A DNA stretch of 60,000 nucleotides, taken from NCBI RefSeq assembly GCF_000003815.2, contig NC_049981.1, forward strand, positions 13,663,035 through 13,723,034, read 5' to 3'. A program made the position numbers and the translations under genes. Below are positions 1 through 11,630 of the stretch, in pieces (the first letter of the stretch is position 1; each line of letters starts with the position of its first letter). This DNA comes from Branchiostoma floridae. Taxonomy: Eukaryota > Chordata > Leptocardii > Amphioxiformes > Branchiostomatidae. The notes under the pieces were generated by a model, which saw only the letters and a list, made by a program, of their open reading frames with translations, was not told where the DNA came from and searched no databases.

Positions 1-344
1 ATTATGAGTAGCGGTTTCATCCAAAAGTCATTCATCTATTCTATTCATGATGTGGGGGTGGTCACACCCATTTTACAATACTGTAGCTTTTTCGTAAGGT
101 ATTCAGTGAAATGTGTGATAGAACCAAATAGATCAAAGATGGACAGTCAACAAGAATCGACGTCAATGCGTGTCACTGTGGAACAAGACAGCGGAACCGT
201 GTACGACAAACACACGACTGTCGCAAGAATGGGCTGTGACTGGGCCTTAAAGTCAAGACCAAGTTTGTGAAATACATGTAGTCAAAGTGTATGGATCTTA
301 TACCGTCTGCTTTGAGCTAGAAAAAAGTTAAACGTCAACTAAAT

Positions 345-440
345 GAAATGAAAGAACGAATAAATGAACGAATGAAAGAAGAAGGTTGAATGAAGGAATG
401 AAGGAACGAATGATTGATTGAATGAACGAATAGACGAATG
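345..440. repeat. Degenerate GAAT/GAAC short tandem repeat
   Basis: Imperfect tandem runs of gaat, gaac and gaag units lie just downstream of the last visible crystallin exon. Nothing else is seen between 1 and 440; no further crystallin half-motif is visible there on the minus strand. Confidence 0.6.
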
Positions 441-444
441 AGTG

Positions 445-2114
445 TTAACCTTCCACGAGAGCCCCAGTGTGCCCACACGACACGCTCTGCCCCTTGAAGT
501 CAGCATGTTCGAACAGCTGAATGCCGGGGTTCTCCTGACACGGCCGTGCAGACGACAGGATGTCGTGTCCGCCCATACCGGCTGGGTCCGGGTAGTTTCC
601 CGGCTTCAGGTCCCACTTCCGCCCGCCATAATCTTCATCTTCACACACTTGCCAGCTCGACTTTCCTGCGGGAAGAGTCAAGAGAAAGTTTGGTAACAAA
701 CAAAAGAGTAATAATGTACAAATATACAATACTTGAAGTTATTGAGTGAATGAGTGAGTGAGTGAGTGAGTGAGTGAGTGAGTGAGTGAGTGAGTGAGTG
801 AGTGAGTGGAGAATCGATGCAAAGCTGCATTCTGCAGCAATTGGCTGTTACCTAGTTGCATCACCATAGAAACCCAACTACATATACAACACCTACCAGT
901 GACAATAGCTGACGAAGCCTTGTCGTTGAAGCGCACACGTTTCAGGTTGGGCGCCTGCCCGGTTAGGGTACAGGCCCTGCCGTTAAAGTTGCTGTGTTCG
1001 AACAGAGTCAGGGTGTCGTCAGCAACACACCGGAGGCACGAGATGGTGTCTCGGTCACCTGCAGGGCAGTAGAAAATAGTCGCCTAGTGCCTATTTCACA
1101 AATCTGGAAATGTCTACCTAGACATTGAACGACAAATGTCTACATGAATCAGCTGCACCAAGTTTACATTTCTGGTTTAAAGTCATTAATAGGAGTATTA
1201 CACCAAGTCAAAGCAAAAGCACAGCTGTTGGGAGGGCGCAAGCAAAAGGAATTTGACTAACATACAGCCAATCTTGCCCCCCAACGACCTGGAGGTCAAG
1301 GGACTAGGTAGGTAGGTAGGTAGGTACAGCCAATCTCTTAAAAATACTAACTTTGACTGACAATTTTGGTTTGTCTGTCTGATGACCATACTGGCACCAG
1401 GGGTGCAACTGGCTTGTACAGTGCCAGCCACGCATTACGTCCATCAATAAAAGCATTTCCAAAAGTACAATTTATGTAAAGTGTATACAGTATGGGCTAC
1501 AAAGTTGCCGGCCTGGATGTGCTCAGTGACGTATAAAACGTACCTGTCCATTTAGCCGGGTTGGAGTACTGCCCCTTGGTCAGGACGTATGTCTTCCCCA
1601 TGTAGTCCTTATCCTCATACAGGATCCAGGTTCCCGACTCTACCACGATGGACGAACATTTGCTGGCTTCCACAGACGGAACTAGTCATGGTAATATGAG
1701 AATATCAATCATTAAATAGATCGATGAATCGATCGATGAATTTATCTATCTATCTATCAATGAATCGATCGATCGATCAATCGATTGATTAATTCACAGC
1801 AAGAAATAAATGCTGAAATCCACAAACAGAACTACATGTAGTCATAGTACGAGACAATCCATCCATCCATCCATCCATCCATCAATCAATCAATAAATAA
1901 ATAAATCAACCAACCAATTGATCGATCGATCGATCAATAGACCGATCAATCAACCAATCAACGACAAGAAATTAAATGCCAGTGCATCGCTTTGAAAGAG
2001 ACAAATGTGGTACATGTACATACTGTCGCGGTAAGGTCCTGCACAGAGGAAAGTACGTTCCCCACCCTTGAAGTCTACATCTTCGAACAACTTGATTGTT
2101 TTCATGGCCGACAT
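445..2114 (-). CDS. Beta/gamma-crystallin domain protein (4 exons seen, probably incomplete at 3' end)
   Basis: Exons on the minus strand are 2114-2024, 1681-1544, 1058-897 and 665-450 (or to a stop at 445). Every intron is phase 1. The product has successive Greek-key motifs: IKLFEDVDFKGG (about residue 5), TWILYEDKDYMGK (about 46), LTLFEHSNFNGR (about 91), SSWQVCEDEDYGGRKW (about 132) and a fifth half-motif IQLFEHADFKGQ (about 179). Each shows the family's aromatic-x4-aromatic/hydrophobic-x-Gly signature. The family makes compact, often calcium-binding two-motif domains. The start is the first ATG after a probable splice acceptor; a second in-frame ATG lies 9 bases on. The fifth motif breaks off exactly where an intron splits motif 1, and a phase-1 donor (gttaac) sits there, so the gene probably continues past position 1; the stop at 445 would then be intronic. 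No signal peptide is visible. The crystallin call is firm; the gene end is not. Confidence 0.8.
745..808. repeat. (GAGT)n tetranucleotide microsatellite
   Basis: About 15 near-perfect gagt units occupy the crystallin gene's last visible intron. They read as an artificial Thr-His-Ser-Leu repeat on the minus strand. Confidence 0.9.
1300..1325. repeat. (AGGT)n short microsatellite
   Basis: Five consecutive aggt units lie inside a crystallin-gene intron (1059-1543). Nothing else is recognised in that intron. Confidence 0.8.
1690..1980. repeat. ATCG/ATCT/ATCC/AATC tetranucleotide-rich tract
   Basis: The first intron of the crystallin gene is largely tandem tetranucleotides (atcg, atct, atcc, atca, aata), with tandem atcg runs near 1760 and 1925 and an atcc run near 1857. 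Confidence 0.85.
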
Positions 2115-4434
2115 CCTGGACAACGTTACTGCACGGACAAAAACGAATATTACTCTCTGAACATGATAGATATTGACAATAACTTAATACGCGTGTGCCT
2201 TAGTACACATGTACATTGTCATCGGTTATTCATTAAGAAGATCTGTGACAAAACCCGGCGGAAGATAATGATACCCAGAGACCTGATGCAATCCTTACAC
2301 GTTATCTTACATGCGTCGCCACCAAAGGGCCTGTTAGCGAGGCTACTGTGTTCGCAATAGCACGTAGACTGGTAACCTGGACAAACCGGTTTCTGTCTGA
2401 ACCGCATGGCAAGGTCGCAACTAGCCAGCGTTAGTCTAGGTTACCAAGGACTATAATTTGTAGGTCATTGCACAAACCTCACACAAACCTGCAAGTCTCA
2501 AACCATTTGTAATATGTATACATTTTATTCATTTTGACTAGTTTTCTTAGGGGTAATCGTTGGAATGGCAACATGAGAGGTGCCCCTAAGCATTATAATT
2601 TGGAAAAGTTAACACTGAAGTTGCATAGTCGATTGCATGTAGCAGCAGAGACCCTAGGGTTGAATGTTAAGTTGTGCAAACTTTTAAAGTTTTTCTACCA
2701 AGGAGTAACTGACTAACGATGAACTAGTGTCAAGAAAATATGATGTTTATTTTAAAGATTAGTGGCCATTGGCCGAAATGGGTTATGACCGTGTTCCTAG
2801 TCTAAGAGTAACCTTGCGTAGGATAAGCCAGCCTTCATGCGATTTCCCTTATTTTGTCTGCACAATCAATTTGTGCCGAGGTGTCAAGTTAGTTGGCCCC
2901 TAAACAAAAGCACACATAATACAATTTAGTTACTTACAGTTTTAGAAGCAGTGGGACAGGATTGGGAATGTTCTTCAGGTGTTCTGTAAGAGGCGTGGTG
3001 TGAAATGACGTACCCTGACCAGACAAGATATGTCAGCCTATTGTATGCGTGCGCACCTATAATTATGACTTGATGTCTCGCACTGAAGGCATTTTGTGCT
3101 GCATTTTATATGCCGTAACATACCGGAATATTTACTGTATTAGATGTGCTGGGGTTGGAAGCCTCTGGGTGGTGAATCTGAAACAAAATATTTTGTTCCC
3201 AGAAACTAGCCACAAATAAAAATCACCGAATATTCGGAGAAAACTTCATGAGTTATCATCCATACAAACTTACTAACAAACGAGCAGTTGTAGTTCCAAC
3301 AATAGACACTAGAGGGTGACCATCCGGTGTTCACAACGGTCACGATCCCATACAGCACCAAACATTATGACATCGCTTATCACCTCCGTGCATGGTGATA
3401 TTATTTTCGGTGTCTCTGTTTGTCTGTCTGTTTGTTTGTATTTCCACTTTCTGTAGTTATTTCCATGATGCTATGTATAGGTACGTCTCACTAAAGTGTG
3501 ACAGAAAGTGGAGGGCGAAAGGTCAGAGTTTCGGTAGTGACAGGAAGTGGAGTTCATATCTGTCATTAATCAACCCTCTCTGACAGGTCAGACATTCCAG
3601 GTCATGGGTTCAATGGCTACTAATTTACAGGTTCTGTCTGTTTCTCTGTGTTTTTGCATTCATGTATTTTCTCTACGGTAGTTTTCAAAGCGTTATCCAC
3701 ATGCCATAATTCAGGACTGTCTGGGAAAAGATTGCAACCTGAAAACTGCGGGAACTCTCAACTATTTTTTCAATACAAATGTTCTGCGAAAAAAATCAAC
3801 TGTCAATGCAGTAATCATCAGTGTAGACAATTCTTTTCTTAGTTCATATGCGCGCATGTATTTACATGATCTGATTACTTCCAGTCCTGTCTACCCAGGG
3901 TTTCCCAGATTAGTGTTTTGCCCCTGCTTTGAATATGGCGAGGCTTTGGAAATTGTACAGCCATTATTATTTCAACTTATTGCGTTTCGCCTTTCAACCC
4001 TATGGCGTGCATATACAATACAAATATCACTGTCATAGTCATTAATCCAGAGGACATATACTAAAGATAAAGCACTATATATAACAGTGGAATGAATTCC
4101 AGGCAGCTGTCCGTAGATAAGTAAGGTCGGTAGGAAGGGTCAGGTCTGAGCTATGACATTCTAGCCGGCAGCTGACGGGGCCCGCCCCGCCCCTCCCATG
4201 TCACAGTCCCGATGGGTAATTGACAAGGACATCTCTGCTTGTGTTTCCCTCGCCATCATCAACAGGAGCGTGTTCACGGTTCAGCCGTCAGCCGAGGTCA
4301 CGCCAGCGCCACCGCATCATCTTTACGGGTTATTACTTTTGCATGAGGGCTCAATGATCGACGCGTCTTCTTTCACGTGTTAAGTTTCATTGCAATAACT
4401 CTCGCCACCACCAAATGACGTCAGTAGCGGAGAT
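2115..4434. other. Intergenic region between divergent crystallin and sialyltransferase genes
   Basis: About 2.3 kb separate two divergently transcribed genes. No ORF here resembles a known protein, and the short ORFs lack codon-level signs of constraint. It should hold the promoters of both genes. Only the CRE-like site at 4416 was recognised as a regulatory motif. The last 300 bases before 4435 are GC-richer, as expected near a start site. Confidence 0.5.
4416..4423. promoter_or_regulatory. Perfect CRE palindrome (TGACGTCA)
   Basis: A full cAMP-response-element palindrome ends 11 bases before the sialyltransferase start codon. It is a consensus CREB/ATF site; its use here is inferred and would require transcription to start very close to or within this stretch. 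Confidence 0.4.
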
Positions 4435-7400
4435 ATGCCGCCGAGGAAAAGACCGCAGCCATGGGTCCTCGCCGTGTGGTTTATGAGACTCTTGTTTCTT
4501 GTTCTGGCTGTGAACGCGTTGTGGCTGTGGTTGGGGAAAGACGGGTCCCTACTACAGCATGCCTTCTACACGTCAGCCTCTAAAAAGGCTGTTGGACGAC
4601 AGAGGATATCAGCTAACAGAACTTCACGCCTTCCGATATTCAACAATTGTTGCAGGTACGTGAATACTCAGAACAACGAACCCTCATATCTTCAATATTC
4701 TATAATTTTCACTCCCAAACCTTTAAAACTGTATTGGCTTATGTTGTATTTTCCAGTCAGTAACCGCTTACCAGCCATTGAAATACGTGTCCTTACAGTC
4801 AAATACTTTAACCGTTTGTACCGAATATCGCATATTCTATCATCATGGGGTAATGTAGGGTATTACCAACCTCTTCCTATCTTATGCAGTTTGTCCATAT
4901 TATCATATACTGGGCTAAATTGAGTATTATATCTGACAGTCGGCCCCACAGGATACAATGTCCTGTCAGCACACGGCCATAGCGGCAACACCAGTAGCTA
5001 TATCTATAGACAATCGATAGCCATATTCCAACAGCTGCATCATTTACAGCCCTACAGACTCCAGCAATAGTACCGCTCCGGACGTCCTGACCGCTGGTCC
5101 AAGATACCACGACCTCTGGCGTAGCGTATCATCCATTAATCGGCTTTTGGAAGAAAACCAGCGTTGTTCAAACGTGGCCTGGTTTAAAACGAAGGATTAA
5201 GTTCACCCCTAGTTGCTATCTTTAGCGCGAATACCAATATAAACCCACATGTTTTCACGGGAACTTGCGTCAGAGCGCCGGGCTACATCGATCGCGACAG
5301 TCTGAAATGATAACAGAGCCCGACGTGCTATTTATAACCCCATGTCTGAGAGTGTTACCGTGTGCCCTCTACTCAGACGCGGAATCCAATTAGTAAATGA
5401 CTTGGTATTTGTGCCGCAGGTACCAGAGACGTACTTTGTAACCATGCCACGTCTGCCCTCGCCGCGAGAGGACATTTGTCGGTACTATCTGCAATGGTAT
5501 TGACTTCGGTCTGTACCTCCCAGACAATTCAGACTGTAACACAATTATCGACAAAAATTTACTAATAAAACTGTGGGATAATCGCCCTTTAATTGGTGTT
5601 TTTTTTAAGTATTGCTATTCACAGATGCTAGTAAAAATGCGTTAGTCGATGAGTATGTCGTTATAAATTCAGCACGTACTGTATATATACATCAAGTATC
5701 GTCACGCTGTTAGCACGTGCGTATATGATTATTCAAGTTCAATGGTACAAGAACAGGTTTTGTACCCACGTGACTAGGACGCCATGTTTAATGATTAAAC
5801 CTGAATGTTTACTTTGATCACAATTCTTATTTCTTTACTCTTAACATATCAAAACTGCAGACATACACGGGAGGAGTTCGCAGCCTTGATTACGTTGATG
5901 TTTACAATTAATACACACACACACACACAGACACACACACACATGATACATTATATAATTTTGGAATGGAAACTCTCTCTCTCTCCCCTAACTCCCTCCC
6001 CCCCTCTCTCTTTCTCCCTCTCCCTCTCTCTCCATCTCTCTTTAGATTTATCAATCGATCAATCGGTCAATAAATCAACCTATTTATCTATATCTCTCTC
6101 TAAATGTTTATAGATAAAGATATAGCTAGATAGATACTTAAGTAGATAAATAGACAGTAGATATATATATAGATATATATATATATATATATATATAGAT
6201 AGATAGATAGATATATATAGATATATAGATAGATATCGCATGACTTTGTAACTTCATGCAAGTAATTAGGGTTTGATGATTTTGAAAATAATGCAAATGT
6301 GTAAGTTCTGGTTCAGCTCGTTTCATGTGCACGTTACGCTGTGGATGTGAAGTTCCATGAAAACCACCATATTGATGTATAAATGTAGACCATTCGTTAT
6401 ATACAGGCAATTGATCCCATTGTTCACTTGCAAAGGTCTGCATTAGTGACATGCACTGTAGGTCATTGGCCTTTGGGTAATTGCTCGTAGCATTCGTATA
6501 GAGTCACGGAGTGCCATCCGTTTTTAAAATTTTATCATCGATGTCTATATTTATAGGACAAGGACGACAAAGGTCATAATTAACATATCCATTGTTAAAT
6601 CATGCATGTGCAGTGTGAGTATTGATTGATGATATTAAATTTTCGTGAGAATAATAACGGCACCGTTCTGTCTGTATGATGTACTAGTATGACGAAAACA
6701 GATGTATAGATAAATAGATAAAAATCAGCGTCATGCCAGCTCGCTTGAATCGGCGGATGATCAATAACGTGCTGACAATCGCCATTAGTCATAGTCGTAT
6801 CCTGTCACTACAAAGGGTAGAAAGAGAAGATTAAACAATATTTGTGATAGTAAGTCAATAAAAGTGACAGATTGTGTTATGCATAGGCTGGCAGTGCAAC
6901 CTAGTTAGTTGGATGATTGATGAGTATTATCATGTATGGCAATGTAGGTTAACTAGGTTTTATGTGTAGTCCTAGGCTTTTTAAAGTCACATTCATATAT
7001 ATCTTCATCTTATATTTCAGCAAATCAGATTGGGAAAAAACTCTGTGACATCCGTTTTTACTGATGTTAGTAGGTTTTGTCTTGAAGCTGATTTTTTTTT
7101 CAAAGATTCTAATTCAGCCGGCAAGTTCAAGGTTTAACCGTTCAATGAGGCGGATAATACTTGCGTAATTGTCACGTCACTGCATATAAACATGTAATAG
7201 CAACGTTTAAAATAGCTGTGGTTATGGAATTGTACTCGGCATCTCAGCCTATCTCACTGAAGCTGCGTTGCCTTGGCGACCTCAATGCGGCCAAGAGATT
7301 TGACAGAGTGCTTTAAGAACTTCATCGATGAACAACGTTACGAATCTTTCTACACATCGTGCGTCTTGTCCTTTTTGTAATACTTGTGCATTTTCCATGA

Positions 7401-10400
7401 TATTATACCAAATCCAAGTTAGGCCCCAGCGAGGCCGCCACCGTGCTGCAGTTCTAGTCTCTACTAGACTGACTACGCTGGCTATCATACGCAGCATAAT
7501 TTGCCAGGGGGGAGTGTGTGTGTGCCACCAGGGGAGTTGGTTGGCCAGAGGGGGAACATGAACCTTAGTGTACATGTGGACTGATTCCTCTGGCCAATTT
7601 CCCGATTTTTTTGCCGAATTCTACGGTCCCCGTACCCCCATAGTAAGGTCTGGTGGAGGCTAGTGAGATACATTGTGCCCACTTGGCATAGGAGAGTCAT
7701 AATTGATATTCATCAAAAATATCAGTGCAATGTATACGTTCAAACCCGCTCCTTACTTTTCCCTGTATTCTGTTGTTTTAGGGGGCAAACAGACCGTTTA
7801 TCTATTGCACTACAAAAGATGAACGGATCGCGGTGGAGGTTTAACAAGACAGCAATAGATATTTTCAGGTGAGTCGGTAGGTAGTATTTAATTTCTAACA
7901 ACCCACGTATCTGTACAAGTACGAAATCCGTTAATCTCTCTTGCTTTTTGCCAATTCAAAGTATATTCAAAGAAATGGATGTAAGAAAATTTGAAATACA
8001 GACCACTACTATCCCCACCCAACCTCTGCTTGGAGAATACGTAAGTAATGTACATATAAGTACAGATATTACCAAAAACATATAGCCACACCCAACAGTT
8101 ATTCAGTACACCAACATATAGCAGATATATTTAGGGTATTGATCCCGCTCATGAATTACAGTATGAACCATGACAGAAACCAATAAATCATGGAATGCGT
8201 AATTACAAATTCCTACTTTAGTGGAGTATAAAATAACCAATCGTTCGTGTTCGGTTACAAACCAGTTTTATGATAATATCACGATTCATGCAAAATGTGT
8301 ATCTTTCTGATGTATACTTCTTCTCACTTCTTCGTAGACGAGATCTCCTAGAGATCAGTCACTTCCACGAATATTTCACAGCAACAAAGAAGAACTCCCC
8401 GCTGAACTCCTTTATGTACTTCTTCGAGAAAAACAAGAAAGTTCGAATCCCAGTCTCAGGGCCAGTTTGGTTTAGATTACCTAAGGTAGGTAAAGAGGTA
8501 TTGTAGTAATTCCTAATGCGTTTTAATAGAAAAGGCCATGTTGATTTGATTATATGGAGGACATTCGCGCGTGCATCAATTTTCGGACGTTTCCTTAGAA
8601 AAACGTTTTGAACCGTACTGTAGATCGTAAAAAAGCAGCTGCAAAAGAAGCAAATACATGCCGTAGACTGCAAAAATATCGTAAAACGCATTACTCCTGA
8701 TAAATATCTCACTGGACTGCGACACGTTGGTGGCGTCGCTGAATTGAGCCTCGACTTTATAATGGAAAGATCATCCAAAACTAACAAGTATGACAGAGGA
8801 CAACAAAGCACACAAAACGTAAAAAATATTTCTTTTTTATCGATGAAATTCGTTGAGCGCTCAGTCAAACTCCTATAAGCTGCAGCGATGCCGCCAACGT
8901 ACCCCAGCTTCAGTGATATACCTCCTCCAGGAATCAGAGCACAATGTGCATATCACAACCCTTTCGTTTAGAAGTTCAACGCTATATATTTCTTCCAGGA
9001 GTTGCCTTTTTCCAAAGATGACAGATTCAACACTTGTGCCGTGGTCGGCAATAGTGGCATCCTGAAAAACAGCAAATGTAGCGACAGAATTGACTCTTCT
9101 GACTTGGTTATAAGGTACGTGTATACTTGTACAAATATGCATAGGTATACGGTAGTTTCTGTGGTTAATTTATCATCTTTTTTATTGCTTATTGCACGGT
9201 AACATTTTTCGTAGGTTGTCCAAATATCGTAGGGAATTCGAATTCAAGCAGGCTGTGACCATGGACAAGGACCTGATGCTGCGTTGTTGGTAACATGGCA
9301 GATGAATTTCGTACGACACATGTACGACTATCCCAAAAATGTCTTCATGATCAGTTTGCGATCGTATGACAATGGTGCGACGATTGGACGACAAATGGGC
9401 ACAACCTTACTCTGAAATTTCGCTATAAAATGTTTGTACTCACGTGGTTGTAACGTAATAGATGTTTGACCTTGGCAGATGTAACTTCGCTCCGGTTGAC
9501 GGGAACTACACTGGAGATGTTGGGAGGAAAACTGGAGTGATGACGCTCAATCCGTCCATCCTCATACACACGTGAGTCTGGAGTAGCCTAGCGGCCTTAG
9601 ATCAATACTTCATGTGTTACATTGTCAAAACGATGAAAACACAATGATACAATTACAATTTGTAATTACAATTGCAACTTTTTGCAATTCACGCCATGTC
9701 TGGTGTTATATCTAATGAACAATAAATCAATCAAATAGTTGTAACATGACAAGTCATATTAGTCAAACTGGATTTTCGATTCGGGGTGATTTGAGAATCG
9801 ACGGGTTTTATTTTGCTATTTTCAGGTATAAATGGTTATTAATGAGAAGAGATCAGGACAGATTTCTGCGTGACATGGGTCACTATGGCAACGCACTTGT
9901 TTACACCAATCCATTCCACTTCAGAGAGGTAACGGACATCGTCATAAAGGTGAGAGTTACAATTAGTTCAAGCGTCTTTCAAACTGCATCTATGGGCGAT
10001 GTAGACTTAATTCAGGTGATGTCATTGTTACTTTGGTTCGTTATAATGTTCACTTCTAAAATAAATCGGGTTTTATATTACAATTAAAGAAAGAGCTTGA
10101 AAAGTTGACTATATATCACTTCGGCGTGCAGTGTGTGAGAGAGCAGATCATTAAAATCCCAGATGTGGCCACAGTAGCCTATGCAAAGTAGGTGGTCACT
10201 AGAGCAGGTTTGACTGTGCATGTATATATACGTCACGTCAAATTAAATTCCCTGTTGCATTTTTGTATAATTTCCTCACGTTGTGTCTCCAGGCAGACTT
10301 GCTAGCTCGCCACAGACACGCCAGACAGAAGTTGTACTTCTCCCACCCCACGTACCTGGAGGGGGTGACGGAGTTCTGGCGCAGGCGCAACGTCACGGAG

Positions 10401-10830
10401 AGAAGGCTGTCTACAGGTAACCTTCAGATAGTACAAAGTTTCAACAAAAGACGTTTTGTAAGACTGAATAGTAAAATGACCTTTCGGAAGTACAATTATA
10501 TACAATGGCATGCTTCACTCTGCTACTTCTTTAAGCAAGGTGGCACGTGGCTGAGTTTGTATTCCCCCTTTCTTTCATCCAGGCTTGTTTCTAACCAGCG
10601 CCGCTATTGCTCTGTGTAGTCAAGTACAGCTGTACGGGTTCTGGCCATTCTCTACAGACAGGCACGGCAACAACATACCCTACCATTACTACGACAAGAG
10701 CAGCATCAACTCCGTGGTGCACAACATCTCGGAAGAATTTGGACATTTACTGCAACTCTATCGCGAGGGCATTGTCAATATAACAACGCACCCTTGCGAG
10801 ACTAACTTGAACTCCAGCATAAGTGCCTAA
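4435..10830 (+). CDS. Alpha-2,8-sialyltransferase-like enzyme (ST8Sia family, GT29), 386 aa
   Basis: Eight exons: 4435-4655, 7782-7868, 8338-8485, 8999-9114, 9479-9571, 9826-9949, 10293-10416, 10583-10830 (1161 nt, frame closed). GT29 enzymes transfer sialic acid from CMP-Neu5Ac to glycan ends in the Golgi. A short basic tail is followed by one membrane segment (about residues 10-33), giving a type II topology. Sialylmotif L begins at CAVVGNSG (about 165) and spans the exon 4/5 boundary. Sialylmotif S spans the exon 7/8 boundary and ends LYGFWPF (about 321-327). Motif III is YHYY (about 338-341). Motif VS has His351 and Glu356 in HxxxxE spacing. The LYGFWPF form and length near 380 aa fit the ST8Sia branch rather than ST3Gal or ST6Gal. 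Several N-glycosylation sequons are present (NRT, NKT, NYT, NVT, NIS, NIT). All key motifs are intact; linkage and acceptor cannot be told from sequence. Confidence 0.93.
5910..6240. repeat. Compound microsatellite: (CA)n, (CT)n, (TA)n, (GATA)n
   Basis: The 3.1-kb first intron of the sialyltransferase gene contains CA repeats near 5913-5943, CT/CCCT-rich sequence near 5970-6045 and TA/GATA repeats near 6155-6237. Apart from a dispersed repeat near 7577, nothing else in this intron is recognised. Confidence 0.9.
7577..7665. repeat. Dispersed repeat copy A (partner at 44155)
   Basis: About 85 bases (ctctggccaatttcc through ggtggaggctagtg) match a stretch at 44155-44240 in the same orientation, sharing the core cccgtacccccatag. 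It is a dispersed element, probably a fragment of a transposon, lying in the sialyltransferase's first intron. Confidence 0.6.
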
Positions 10831-11630
10831 CAACCTGTCATGACAATCAATACTTGTTGAAAGTAATGAAACTTAACCTTACTAAGTTAGTAGAAACATG
10901 TCAACAACAACAGCAAATTACACAGTGCTTTTACCTTGAGAACATGTCAGAGTGAGTATATAAACTATAAGACTCTGTCATAAACAACTGACATTAGTAA
11001 TTTTTGTAACAGTTCTGTTTGTTCATGCATTCAGTTGAAATATGAAGGAAATTGTATTAGTTCAAGGTTTTATTTAGTGCTGATTAATCTTTGTATTGAT
11101 CATCAGATCGAACAGAATGAAAGTTACAGATCTTTTCGACATCACTCTTTTATAAAGCTTGGAAATATACACAATAATGCTTTTCTATGTATTATTTTCT
11201 AAACAATTATAATTTTTCATTTTCAAATACTTCAGCTTATCAACATAATGCATTTTGCTACTGTATGGGATTTACTAGTATCTGCACTTTGCAATATTGC
11301 AATATTTCAATGTAAATGATCTTCTGAAAAACATGATTCTATGTGTAGATTAAGATATGCGCTTACTAGTTGACATTGGTCTAATTATCAAGCTTACATG
11401 TATGCATTATTCTTAGAGGCCTTATAGATATGTACATGTATATGCAACAGTGTGTACTTTGGAGCATTATTTTGAACTGCGATCTTTGTAATAAAATGTA
11501 AAAAATTCTGATTTCTTGCTCTTCTTGCATGTATTAGCCTTTCTATAATCACAATAGCAGCCAGCCTTACAGTTGCCAGCAAGAGCAGAGGCTAGTAAAT
11601 CATGAAGTGCTAAATAAATGGATTCATGGA
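10831..11630. other. Convergent 3' region of sialyltransferase and sulfotransferase genes
   Basis: The stop codons of two converging genes are 800 bases apart. The AT-rich stretch contains candidate polyadenylation hexamers on both strands (aataaa near 11490 plus; its complement near 11068 for the minus gene). No coding potential is evident. Confidence 0.5.

Noticed and set aside
8359-8868. 169-aa minus-strand ORF
   Set aside because: Antisense to sialyltransferase exon 3, with no recognisable protein features.
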